Positions 23,439 through 33,133 of a stretch of DNA of 64,000 nt are shown here, in pieces. How positions within the stretch are numbered: the stretch's first letter is position 1; every line of letters begins with the position of its first letter. The translations under genes were made by a program, and so were the position numbers. The notes under the pieces are model-generated. The model did no database searches. It worked only from the letters and a program-made list of their open reading frames with translations, and was not told the origin of the DNA. Origin of the DNA: Microdochium bolleyi (lineage: Eukaryota > Ascomycota > Sordariomycetes > Xylariales > Microdochiaceae); contig KQ964245.1 of the NCBI GenBank assembly GCA_001566295.1, positions 3,849,524-3,913,523 on the forward strand, written 5' to 3'.

Positions 23439-23978
23439 GGCAAGGGCGATTGCGGAACTGGACCCTCGAACAGGAAAGAAGTGGTGGATGAGCAAACTGT
23501 CGCTTTCTTGTGCAGGAAAGCATAAGGCGCTCGCTGCCGATGTATAACATTTGTTGTGACGAGTATATACTGGGACCTCTCTAGATGTGGAGGTATGGGC
23601 GCGTGGCGTTGGAATCATCTCTTTGCTGGTAGCATAGCAAGCAACCTTTGCAGGAAACTGTTTGGAGATGAGAAGCATTTATCTGCTGGCATATGCTCGC
23701 TTATGTATGAAATGTATGGATAAAGGCGGGCCAGTAAACGCCCTCAATGTCACTCCATTATGCAAAAATATCCCATGCCGGTGCCAGTCCCCGTCAAACG
23801 CCTTTTGTACCCAAACAGAACGCTGTCTTCCTGCTGGAGAGGAAGTGTGGCAGCATAGCAGCTGCAAACTCCAAAACGCGACAAAACCACAATCGCATCA
23901 CACGCACGCGACAGAACGCCGCGCTCGTCCACAGGTCATCATCATCAATACCGACGGCCCCAGGAGACGCCATGTTTC
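23439..23978. other. Convergent 3' region of atp23 and Aurora kinase
   Basis: 540 bp between facing stop codons, with only short frames. It is consistent with two 3' UTRs. Confidence 0.5.
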
Positions 23979-25279
23979 TTAGTGCGATTTTTCCCGGTTC
24001 GCCGCACGCTCACCCTTGACGCAGTGCTTGACAATCCAAGGATGCGTCTGGATCTGGTCGAGAGGTATCCGTTTCTCAGGGTCGAGAACAAGGAGCTGTG
24101 AATATGTTATTAGCTTGGAGTTTGATACGAGTTGGATCTTGTGTAAGCCTACCCTTTTGATGAGATCCCTGGCCTCTGGGCTGACAAAGGACGGAATGCT
24201 CATGTCGGCCTTGGCAATCCTTCGTTGCGTCATGACCGGAGTGTCCTCAAAGGGAGCTTCGCCCACCAGAAACTCGTACATGAGCACGCCCAAGCTCCAT
24301 AGATCCACCTTCTCGTTGTAGTAGTTGTCGGTGCTGCCAGGCTTGATCATCTCCGGAGGCAGGTAGTCCAGAGTTCCGCACATGGTCTGCCTCCTGCTGT
24401 TCGGGGCGTGCACGCTCCAGCCAAAATCTGCTAGCTTGATCTCGCCGTGGACACCGACCAGGATGTTCTCAGGCTTGATGTCTCTGTGGATGACATGTTT
24501 CTTGTGCAAGTACTTGAGGGCGCTGGCCATTTGCGCGATGTACTGCGAGGCTTTCCACTCCGGGAAGCGGTTCTCACGCCGAAGGTGCTTGTACAGCTCT
24601 CCCTTCCCGGCGAACTCGAGAATAAGAAAGATCCGCTTGCTATCGTGGAAGTGTCCGAACAGCTGGAGGATATTGGGGTGCTTCAGGTTGCTCTGAATCT
24701 CGATCTCGCGACGGACCTGCTTCTCGACACGGCCTTGCTGCAGCTCGTTCTTGTGGAGGACCTTGAGCGCGCAGATGAACCCGCTCACCCGCTCGCGGAC
24801 GAGATACACGCGACCGAACTTGCCCTTGCCCAGCGGCCGGCCAATCTCGAACATGCCGAGGTGGAATGCCTTCGGAAGAGAGGGCTGCTCGATCAGGGTG
24901 ATGGATGTGCGGTCTGCTTGAGCCACTTCCTCGGATGTTCTTGACGACGTGGGCAAGGCTTTCCTGGTCGGCGAGGGAGGCGGAGGTGCTTTGCGCTGGG
25001 CGGCTTGCGAGGGAAGAGTGACGGCGGCCACGGCGTTGCCGGATTGGCTCTGCAGGGCGACTTTGTAGAGGCCTGGTCGTGTGTTGCCGTGAGGCAGCTG
25101 TGTTGTTGTTGTCACGATCTGAAAGTTGATAGGCGGTCAGTATTGTTCATAGGGGTCGGAAGCATAATCAGCAAGTGCCGGCGGACCTTTGACTTGTATA
25201 GTCTCGAGCTCTCGCCAGAGTCATTCTCATCGGTGACGGCGAGGTGCTCGAAGCGAGCCTCGAGAGTACGGGCAGCCAT
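23979..25279 (-). CDS. ipl1: Aurora-type serine/threonine protein kinase (Ipl1/Ark1)
   Basis: Catalytic subunit of the chromosomal passenger complex, which corrects kinetochore-microtubule attachment. Three exons are inferred: 25279-25187, 25118-24153 and 24095-23979, giving 391 residues. The first exon (MAARTLEARFEHL) is separate from the long frame, which opens only at a GTG. Kinase features are the glycine loop GKGKFG (about 128-133), catalytic Lys in CALKVL (about 150), HRDIKPEN (about 242), DFGWSVH (about 262) and an activation segment RRQTMCGT with the phospho-Thr near 276. That combination is Aurora-specific. The last intron (24152-24096) is 57 nt, a multiple of three without an in-frame stop, so retention would insert 19 residues before LLVLDPEKRI. 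The family shows no such insert, so it is treated as an intron. Confidence 0.95.
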
Positions 25280-26093
25280 CGCAGCTCTGGGGAGGCACAG
25301 CTTCGGCCGCAGCGGCGGTTGGGCTGTGGGATGGGCGTGCAAGGGGGTGGGAGCTTGTCGGCGGGGAGAGCGGTTGGGCGAGTTGAGGATGAAGATCAAG
25401 TCGAGGTCTGGATTTCGAGGAAGCGGGCATAAGATAGATGCGCCGGTGATCAGGCCTGCCTGCTTACTTGTCAGCCCCAAACAGCCGTGCCAGGCCTGTC
25501 GCAGATGTGTGGGCTGTGCCCTTGTTTTGCTGTGGGTGCATCGTGGTTCCTCAGGTGGCAGCCGCGTTGCTCTGGGCAACCGCCCGTCTTGGCATTCCCG
25601 GCCGGCCTGCGACCCACTTCTCAGAATCTGGGGAGACTTCAAGGCCATCAATATTGTCACAAATCGTCCATCGTCGAGTGGCTCTGGCAACCTTCCCATT
25701 CATTGGAGCCTTCCGGTCTGTTTTCACATCAGGTGCAGCGGTACAGCGCTACTGCACCGCGAAGCCTGCACAGTCATGTTGCCTCAATCTGGTGTCTCAC
25801 CGTCACGAGCATTCAACCATCAACCACATTGTGTGCAAGAGTAGAGGTAAAGTTCACTAATTACAATTCTAATCCGATATGGACAAGCATGAGGCCACTG
25901 CGACCGTTGTGTCAATTACAGACACTGCCATCGTCCGTTGTGGTGTCCGTAGCGCCCCTCAAGGAACTGCTCGAGGCAGATCTTATCGTTCTGTGAGGAT
26001 TTTGACGATCCTACAACTCTCTACCCTTTCTGAGCTTCAAGAAATTTTCCTTTGTGTTCCCAGATACTATCGTCGATTCAATTCATACAGCCC
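25280..26093. other. Intergenic: Aurora kinase promoter and SSCP 3' flank
   Basis: Upstream of the kinase gene and downstream of the small secreted protein gene. Open frames here overlap in all directions and show no family features. Confidence 0.5.
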
Positions 26094-26372
26094 TCAATTT
26101 GATTTTAAGCAGTACGCCAGGCCGGTCTCATCCTTCAGGCAGGACTCCCCCAGGCCGCAAGCCTTGATGGTCGCCAGTCTCCCATTCTCGTTGCACCAAG
26201 TGATGGTGGTTCCGTTCGGGTAGAAGAAAGCGCAGGCGAGCTCGCCAAATCTTGTGCAGGTCTGGCCCGTCACCTGCGTACCACGCTGGTGGAGAGAATG
26301 ATGTGGAGGAGCCAGTGCCATCGCAGGAGCACAGATGATGGCTGCTGTCGACAGAAAAAATGAGAAATGCAT
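26094..26372 (-). CDS. Small secreted cysteine-rich protein (effector candidate)
   Basis: A 92-residue single-exon protein. The N-terminus MHFSFFLSTAAIICAPAMA is a typical signal peptide, with likely cleavage near residue 19. The mature part has six cysteines (39, 47, 60, 72, 78, 88), an even number suitable for three disulfides, and no further membrane helix. A Gln-Arg pair near residue 30 could be a propeptide site. The frame extends upstream, but the ATG at 26372 is the one that begins the signal peptide. I do not recognise the family. Small size, secretion signal and high cysteine content fit apoplastic effectors, antimicrobial proteins or wall-binding proteins, and none can be preferred from sequence alone. 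Intergenic space is ample on both sides, as is common for such genes. Confidence 0.7.
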   Translation of the reverse strand: MHFSFFLSTAAIICAPAMALAPPHHSLHQRGTQVTGQTCTRFGELACAFFYPNGTTITWCNENGRLATIKACGLGESCLKDETGLAYCLKSN

Positions 26373-27533
26373 GACTGTTAAGTAACCTCGAGAGGTGAAC
26401 AAGAGGAGTTGGTTCGTCAGTCGAAAAGGGCAGAGTTGTACTGGAGTCGCAGATTGTGTGTATTTGTCCGAGGGAAGACACAATTCAACTGAACAGATAA
26501 TATGGCTTCCAGACTTCGATATTGCTTTGACAACGATGTGTTGATAAATACTGATTCTATATTCCTGGAGGCGGAATCGCAGGGAGCAATGACCCTTTTA
26601 TGATTCACCATCGTAAATGTCTCCGGGAAGACCCTCATACAAGCAAACCCATCGAGACGTAGATCGAGCCTATGATGTCAGGTGGGCACCATGAATGAGG
26701 CTTGATCATCGCAGCTCCTATGCTGGATGATGGAAGATGAGATTGCGATTTGCACGAAGCAGCAATCCGTTGCTGCTGCTACTGATGCGGAGGCTGTGGG
26801 TTCTGTGCAGCATGTTGCTAGTTAGGCCTTGCTAGTCCCAGGAACTGCACATCACAATTATGAACCCAGGCTCGGTCAGAAACTGAGGCCTACCAGCGTA
26901 TTGCGTAAAGATCGGCGCCGGACACATCGCCGGACACAGCGGGCGTCTTCAGTCTTCTCCGTTGAAAACAAAACTCCTGGCTCGCAACCATCTGAGTCAT
27001 ATTCCGTACTTGGCTTCTTTTGTGTTCTCTGATCCGAAGTTTGTCTGGACACACGAAGTCAAGTGTGGTTTCGGACGCCTCTCAAGACTCAAGTGTCCGA
27101 AATTATCCAGTCTTCTCACCAGCTTCTCGTGAAGTCCGCGGAGATTCCGACCATAAAACTTGCTGTAATTCTCTATAGAGGTAACAAAGATAAAATACAT
27201 GATCGGTCTTCTTTGATATCTCAGAATTATTGCATCGTAGCTCAGCTTGGGCCAACCAGGCGCTTAGGACCACCAAATCCATACTGCCCGGGTTCCCCAC
27301 AAAGACGCCCGGCTGCGGCTCTCCAGTGATTGCATCAGCGCCGAGTCGCAAAGCTTCAGACTTTTACCGATTGTGGAAACAACCAGGAAAACCAACTACC
27401 ACCCAGCACCTCTGTCGACCACGACCCGACAATAGAACAGTACGACATCCCTCCAGACACTCAGCACTATCACCCTCGCGCCCTTCCGTTCCGTCCCGCA
27501 GCCGAAACTTCCCTCACATACGTCACCGCCGCC
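26373..27533. other. Divergent promoter region of SSCP gene and tim13
   Basis: 1.16 kb between divergent start codons. It contains AT-rich stretches and no convincing coding frame. The frame of tim13 exon 1 is open back to 27330, but no earlier ATG gives a family-like N-terminus. Confidence 0.5.
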
Positions 27534-27853
27534 ATGGACTCCGAAACAGTCAAGCTTGAAGTCATCAAGCAGGTCCGGACGCAGTATGCCATGGAGAATG
27601 CGCGCCAGCTGATTGACGTAAGGCAACGTCCTCTAACCACCTTGCGCAAGGAGTCTGAATTGCGCTGACTGACACCCTCGGACGCAACATACAGAAGATC
27701 AACGACCACTGCTTCGCCAAGTGCGTGCCCAAGCCCAGCACATCCCTCTCGAGCGGCGAGCAGACGTGCTTCACCCAGTGCATGGAGAAGTACATGTCGG
27801 CGTGGAATCAGGTCAGCAACACGTACATCACCCGGTTGCAGAAGGAGACATAA
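27534..27853 (+). CDS. tim13: Mitochondrial import chaperone Tim13
   Basis: Small Tim protein of the intermembrane space. With Tim8 it forms a hexamer that guides hydrophobic precursors to the TIM22 or SAM machinery. Two exons, 27534-27617 and 27695-27853, give 80 residues. The twin CX3C motif is complete: Cys34/Cys38 (CFAKC) and Cys53/Cys57 (CFTQC), with 14 residues between, followed by the MEKYMSAWN helix. The intron is phase 0, just before KINDHCF. The start GCCGCCATGG is an ideal Kozak context. Length and motif spacing are typical. Confidence 0.93.
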
Positions 27854-28251
27854 GAGGGAGGGGATTTCGACCAGTGAAGATAGAAGCCCGAGGCCCATGA
27901 GCCACACAAAAGGAACCAAACTTCGCACAAGTTCCGGCTTGCGCGGCAACCCGCGGAAAGGCAACCTGCCAAAAGCTTACGCTACGTTATGTATACACAT
28001 TGTTTGTACGACTACCGACGACTATCAGGACGATGCTTGGGGAAACGGGAGCTCTGCTTGAGCGACAAATGTAGCACTGTACACCATGTGTAGAAATATA
28101 GACGAAACAGTGCCATTGGAGGCACTTACTGCACAGATCCGGGCCTGAGAATCCACGTTCAGACACCCGAGGCTATGCTGGCGCTTCGGCAGATGTACAA
28201 GGGGGTATCATTGTGGTATTCTTGCAAACTGTCGCGCTGCGCATCTCATGC
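27854..28251. other. Convergent 3' region of tim13 and the NSRP1-like gene
   Basis: 398 bp between facing stop codons. No gene seen. Confidence 0.5.
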
Positions 28252-29481
28252 CTAACCCTGCTTCTTCGCTTCTTCCGCCGCACGCTTGCGCGCAAGATAT
28301 CTCTCCTTGGCACTCGAGATCTCGCCTTCCGTCTTGCGGCTCTTGGCCACGCGCTCGACCTTGGCCCGCTCCTCCTCTTCCTCCTGCAAGGACCGCTTGA
28401 GCGACTGCTCCAGCTGCGCCTCGAGCATGCGCGTCTGCCTCTCACGCATGGCCTGCTTGCCGCCTGGCGCGAACTGTCCTCGTGACTGGAATCCGTCGTC
28501 ACCCCTCGAGTCGCGACTCCTGTCCGCGTCCCTCTTGACATCAGGCTTCTTGATTGCGCCCAGGTTCAGGCCACCCTTGAGCAGCTCGCGCTGGTCGACG
28601 ACCTGGCCATCCTCGTTGATCGCAATGCCCGCGCCCTTCTGATTCATCTCCCTCGCGAGATCCGCCTCAGTCTTCGCCTGATTCTGCTCCTCTTCCGCCC
28701 CTGCGACACTCTCTTTGGGCCCATCCTTCGCCCGCTCCGCAGCAGCCTGTACCGTCTCTGCATGCCTCTTGTCATTCCTCTCCAGCAGATCCTTGTAGAA
28801 CGCCGTCATCCCGCCTCCCTTGTTCTTCTCCGCCTCTGCCTCCTCGCGCGCCCTCTCCTCCGCCTCCAGCCGCCTGTTCTCCTCCTGCTGCTTCTTGTAC
28901 GCCTCAGTCACGAACTTGTCCTTGTCCGCGAACTCGTCGCCCTCGAGCTCCCGCTCGCGCGCAATCTTCTTCTCCTCGGCGATCAGCGCGTCGCGCTTGC
29001 GCACCGCCGCCGACGCGAGCAGCGACTTCATGTACTTGGGCCGGCGCTCCGCGTCCTCGGGCGTCACCTTCTTCTCGGGCTTCAGCGAGTCGTACACCCC
29101 GTCGTAGTCGTACACCGAAGGGTCCAGCTCCTCCGCGGCCTCCTGGTACTTGCGCGACTCGAGCGCGGAGGAGAGATCGCCGTACATGGACATTTGCGAC
29201 TTTTTGGATTTGCTGGTCGGCGGTTGTGGTGGGAGGGCATTCTTGCTGCCGGGTTTCTGTGTTGGTCTTGTGGTTTTGGTGGTGGGTTTCGAGGCGAAGC
29301 TGTCGTCGTCAAACTCGGTGATCGCGGTGCCGTTCTTCGCACCTGGTTTGCTTGCGGTATTGGGGTCATCGTCGGAATCGTCGTCGCCTCCGAACATCGG
29401 TTTCCTCTTTGGCGGCGCGGGTTTGGAGGGTCCCGACTTCTTGGCCAGGTTCAGACCGAACGACAGCCCAGGTTTACTCAT
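28252..29481 (-). CDS. NSRP1-like (DUF2040) nuclear splicing-related protein
   Basis: Fungal relative of nuclear speckle splicing regulatory protein 1 (CCDC55), which influences splice-site choice in animals. One exon of 409 residues from the ATG at 29481; the frame opens slightly upstream, but this Met begins the conserved SKPGLSFGLNL. The DUF2040-like core (about 95-230) has MYGDLSSALESRKYQEAAEELDP in its first part, then YDYDGVYDSLK and RPKYMKSLLASAAVRKRD, and runs into a long charged coiled coil rich in Glu, Lys and Arg. The C-terminus is a second coiled coil (LEQSLKRSLQEEEEERAKVE) ending in basic residues. It is expected to be nuclear. The role in fungi is inferred only from the family. 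Confidence 0.85.
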   Translation of the reverse strand: MSKPGLSFGLNLAKKSGPSKPAPPKRKPMFGGDDDSDDDPNTASKPGAKNGTAITEFDDDSFASKPTTKTTRPTQKPGSKNALPPQPPTSKSKKSQMSMYGDLSSALESRKYQEAAEELDPSVYDYDGVYDSLKPEKKVTPEDAERRPKYMKSLLASAAVRKRDALIAEEKKIARERELEGDEFADKDKFVTEAYKKQQEENRRLEAEERAREEAEAEKNKGGGMTAFYKDLLERNDKRHAETVQAAAERAKDGPKESVAGAEEEQNQAKTEADLAREMNQKGAGIAINEDGQVVDQRELLKGGLNLGAIKKPDVKRDADRSRDSRGDDGFQSRGQFAPGGKQAMRERQTRMLEAQLEQSLKRSLQEEEEERAKVERVAKSRKTEGEISSAKERYLARKRAAEEAKKQG

Positions 29482-29949
29482 GTTGAACAAACAAAGAGCC
29501 GGAACACAATTGACAGTATGCCAGAATAACAAGTGTTCAGGGTTGTTGTTGTGTCAAGAGCGCAAGTGATGTCTGCTTTAGAAGGTCAGAAGTCCATGGG
29601 CGCGTGGCTTATCGATACGAACCACCACGCAGGACGTCATACTGTTCGCGACTCCCCGACAGACCGTCATCCCCCTGTGTTTTCCATTGCCTCTCACGCG
29701 GCTACAACCAACGCTGCACAACACCGCTCTTTGCCTTTTCCATGGACTTTTCTTAATCCTACACAAGATAGTGGAACTTTGTAAAGTGTATCATACTTTT
29801 GAAAAGTATGATTGTGTGTCAAACTTATCCACTTTGTCATCGCTCAGTATGGAAGCAAAGATCATGAATGTCTCGTGACATTCTTCTTCTGTTATGTTCA
29901 CCTCTGAGCCTCGAGCATACCGTTATCTTACTTGGAACTGAAAGATCGC
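29482..29949. other. Intergenic between NSRP1-like gene start and HET gene end
   Basis: 468 bp containing the NSRP1-like promoter and the HET-gene 3' flank. It holds a perfect inverted repeat at 29790-29812 (separate entry). Confidence 0.5.
29790..29812. repeat. Perfect 11-bp inverted repeat with one-base centre
   Basis: The arms atcatactttt and aaaagtatgat flank a single g. A shorter palindrome, actttgtaaagt, sits just before it (29776-29787). It lies downstream of the HET-ankyrin gene and upstream of the NSRP1-like gene. It could be a 3' hairpin of the HET transcript, a regulator site or a transposon-end remnant. Confidence 0.6.
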
Positions 29950-32388
29950 TCACTCTCTGCTTTCGCGCGTTTTGACTATATTCCCCAACTCTTGTCGCAT
30001 ACGGTAGTCCAGTCTGAGACGATGTCGTGTAGCCTTGAGAACGTCCTTGTCCTCGCTTCCCTCTGGCATCACTACCCCTTTCGATTTCAGCAGCTGCACA
30101 ATACTTGGTACCTGTCTCTCGGAGGCCATGATCAGAGCAATCCCGCATGCTTTCCAGTCTACTCCACCTCCTCGCTGTACAATGAGGTTAATGTAGCGAG
30201 CGCAACAGGCATTCTCCTTTCCATCTTTGGTGGCGAGGTCTGTCATATTGTGAACGACGGAAACGTCCAGAACAGTTCGGAATCTCGTATGCGCGTCTAG
30301 AAGGGCTTCCAGTACGGGGTTCATTGCCTTGTGGTTGTTATGGAGGTTGTCAAGGACCCAATTGACGCAGCGCGACGTTGGCTCCCAGCCGAACCGTAGC
30401 AGCGTGTAAACAAAACTGGCGTTGGGCATGAGGGCTGCATATTCGAGCGCCGTCACCAGATCTTCCCTCACTCCTATCCCGTCGTGGAAGCCTGAGCTCA
30501 GGATTATCTCCAACATATCGGGACAACCTGACATCATTGCGAGGACCACAATACTTGGCGAGCGGTGGCTCTGTAGGGCGTCTTTCGAGGCTGCCATTCC
30601 TCGTGCATGGCCTAGGACTTGTATCCTGTGCTCTAGCAGGAACTTGGTGGTCTCGCAGCGGCCGTTCTGCACGGCCAGTTTGACCAGCCGTAGATGACTT
30701 TCCGCATCAACATACTTGACTTTCTCGTCTCGTTGCATGAGAAACTGCACAACTTTGAGGTGCCCTTGGGCAACAGCTAGCACCATTGATGTCGGCAGGG
30801 TCTCATATTCGTAGAACAGTTTGGCGCCGTTGGAGATCAAGATTGCAACGGCATTCAAATGGCCCGCCGCTGCTGCGCACTCGAGAGCAGTCATTGTTCT
30901 CAGAGGTTTTCTCGCCGGCATGGCAAACGTCTCGAAGACCTTGAAGCGACTCCTGATGCCGAGATATACATTGCTTCGTACGTCAATGTCGACCCCAATC
31001 TCAATCAGTCGTTGTATTATGTCGTCGTGACCTCTCCCCGACGCATAAAGCAGCAAACTCTCATCAATGGCCGCCTCTCTCTGCGCATATCCACTGATAT
31101 GGCGGCGACGCCTTCTCATTAGAGATCGTGCGCTTGCGTGTTGCAAGAGAAGCATGACGAGTTGCTGGGCTTTGTCCTTGCAAACGTACTCGGCGTACGC
31201 ATTGTGGTGTTTGCGGCTTGTCTCTCCCCAGATGTATGCTTCCTCAAACATCTCTTTGGTCAACTGCACTTTGTCACTGTGCTTCCGCAACAGCGCCGCA
31301 GCATTCTCCACGTCATCCGCAGCGATGAGAGACTTGAGAACATCACGGTGCATGGATCTGCTCCGTCGTAGAGATTCATCCACACTCTTCCACACCGGCT
31401 CGTGCGTTGTTCCGCAGTTGCACAAATACGCGATCATATCACGAATGAGGTCTGTTTCCGTCTTGGTGTAGTCCGGCTTGAGAGCAGTCCTGGCTTCAGC
31501 GTCAGAACAGAGGTCGAGGAGCGCCCATACTTTGTCGCGTGCATCAGTGGCTTGCGAATCAGCCAGCTCCTGTAGTAGCAATGCCAAGGGCTTGCGTGTG
31601 AACTTCTTGTGCCGCCCTGGCATCATGCGGAGGATCTGTTCGCAGTGAGGAGGTGGTTCCACCCGAAACAGGATGAGAGCTTCAACGAATAGATTCGTAG
31701 GGACGGAGACGGGGCCGCAGTATAGGCGTCCTTGACGTGCGTTGGCGACCTCTTGGATGATCCAGACTCTGAAAAACCACGGTTGTTGCAGAATGGTATC
31801 GAAACCCTGCTTCAACCTTGACCAGAAACCATAGTGCCTCTTCTGGAGCTTGTCCAATATACCCGACTTGCGCACCTCGTGACATGTGACAGGTCTGCCT
31901 TGCTTGGGGAAGCTCTCTCTCAACAGCGTCTGAAGACCAAAGAGTACCGTGAAGAGCATATCCGTCATTTCTGTTGGTCGGCCGACGCAGAACAGTACCC
32001 GCTTCGCATTGCGGAACATGTCGCCCATCTGCTGCACCTGGTGACTTCTCTCGGCGTCATTGCGTTGATCGATACATACAGCATCGATCCACAGCACACG
32101 GTCTACTGTGGGAAGCCTGAGATCGCGAAACACCAAGCTCAGATTCAGGCTGATGCTCAGAACCTGGTTATCTACCGTGACGATGTCTGCATCCCATTCA
32201 GTACCCCAAGTGTATGAGACTGCTTCGTATTCAACGCCGCCCGTGTCGATGTCTGAGTCTATGAGGGTGCACTCGATCGGGGCGTGTCGAGTGAGGGCAG
32301 GCTTCAGTCGTGCGAGCCTAAACGGGCGGACCTCGAGACTAAGAGGAGCATAGACATAATTTGAGGAATCGTCGGTGTCTCTGTCCAT
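29950..32388 (-). CDS. HET-domain protein with ankyrin-like repeats
   Basis: Member of the fungal HET family, whose domain can trigger programmed cell death after fusion of incompatible hyphae. One exon of 812 residues from the ATG at 32388; the frame is open upstream, but only a TTG lies there. The HET domain occupies roughly residues 50-220, with the diagnostic YEAVSYTWG (54-62) and LWIDAVCIDQ (99-108), followed by RVLFCVGRPTE and WFFRVWIIQEVANA. The second half has several degenerate ankyrin-like units (LLLYASGRGHDDIIQRLIEIG, ALECAAAAGHLNAVAILISNGA, VLAVAQGHLKVVQFLMQRD), a possible sensor region. No NB-ARC or NACHT module lies between. It belongs to an accessory stretch with regulators and a transporter. 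Any partner gene for incompatibility is unknown. Confidence 0.88.
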   Translation of the reverse strand: MDRDTDDSSNYVYAPLSLEVRPFRLARLKPALTRHAPIECTLIDSDIDTGGVEYEAVSYTWGTEWDADIVTVDNQVLSISLNLSLVFRDLRLPTVDRVLWIDAVCIDQRNDAERSHQVQQMGDMFRNAKRVLFCVGRPTEMTDMLFTVLFGLQTLLRESFPKQGRPVTCHEVRKSGILDKLQKRHYGFWSRLKQGFDTILQQPWFFRVWIIQEVANARQGRLYCGPVSVPTNLFVEALILFRVEPPPHCEQILRMMPGRHKKFTRKPLALLLQELADSQATDARDKVWALLDLCSDAEARTALKPDYTKTETDLIRDMIAYLCNCGTTHEPVWKSVDESLRRSRSMHRDVLKSLIAADDVENAAALLRKHSDKVQLTKEMFEEAYIWGETSRKHHNAYAEYVCKDKAQQLVMLLLQHASARSLMRRRRRHISGYAQREAAIDESLLLYASGRGHDDIIQRLIEIGVDIDVRSNVYLGIRSRFKVFETFAMPARKPLRTMTALECAAAAGHLNAVAILISNGAKLFYEYETLPTSMVLAVAQGHLKVVQFLMQRDEKVKYVDAESHLRLVKLAVQNGRCETTKFLLEHRIQVLGHARGMAASKDALQSHRSPSIVVLAMMSGCPDMLEIILSSGFHDGIGVREDLVTALEYAALMPNASFVYTLLRFGWEPTSRCVNWVLDNLHNNHKAMNPVLEALLDAHTRFRTVLDVSVVHNMTDLATKDGKENACCARYINLIVQRGGGVDWKACGIALIMASERQVPSIVQLLKSKGVVMPEGSEDKDVLKATRHRLRLDYRMRQELGNIVKTRESRE

Positions 32389-33133
32389 ACTGACGTACTT
32401 CTTAGCAACTGTTGTGTCGAAGTTCAAAAAACAATTGCGCGTGGGTCTGCAGAGCTGCGCGCTTTGCTCTGTCGTGAGGTGGAATGTAACTCGATGTCTC
32501 TGTCTCTAGTTTGTTGCCATCTGATAGAGGCGAACCTGCTGTTCGAGCTAGATGCAGAGCAAGAGCAAGACGATGAGTTGATCCGCCATTTTCATTTCCC
32601 GATGACAGCCCAGGAGCCTTACGAGGCACAATCGATCGAGCTGCAGCACACCTGCATGATCAAGATTTCTGCCTTGGGCGATTTCGGCCCAATCACGTGC
32701 TGGCGAGATATCTTCCCACAGGCTGACTTTGACAACTGTCAAGATCGGTAGAATCAAGACTAGGAAATTTCGCGCTGCGACTGTGGAAATTGCCTCTGAA
32801 GCTTCAGTCCTGAGATTGATGGCGCCAAAGTGTCGCGCCTTAAGGGCGGGCTTGCCTTTCGGACATGAAGTCCCTGGGCTTCAGGAGAGGCAGCTCTCAT
32901 TACGCACCATTGAACAAAGCATGAGAGAAACGATCTTATCGTGCCATACAATGCGTATATACTCGTGTGCTTCTAGGAACGTCTTCAGCAAGAGATCCAG
33001 CTTCTCTGGCCGAGAATCTCGTAGTGAAAACATCAGGACATTGTCGAACACGACCTCCTCGGGGTTGAAGCTCGCGAGTAGTCGCCCGAGCTCTTCGTCG
33101 TGGGAGTCTCTCCATCAGCAGAAGCGTTCCTAG
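32389..33133. other. Intergenic: HET gene promoter
   Basis: 745 bp upstream of the HET-ankyrin gene and downstream of the Zn2Cys6 gene. Short overlapping frames only; nothing recognised. Confidence 0.5.
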
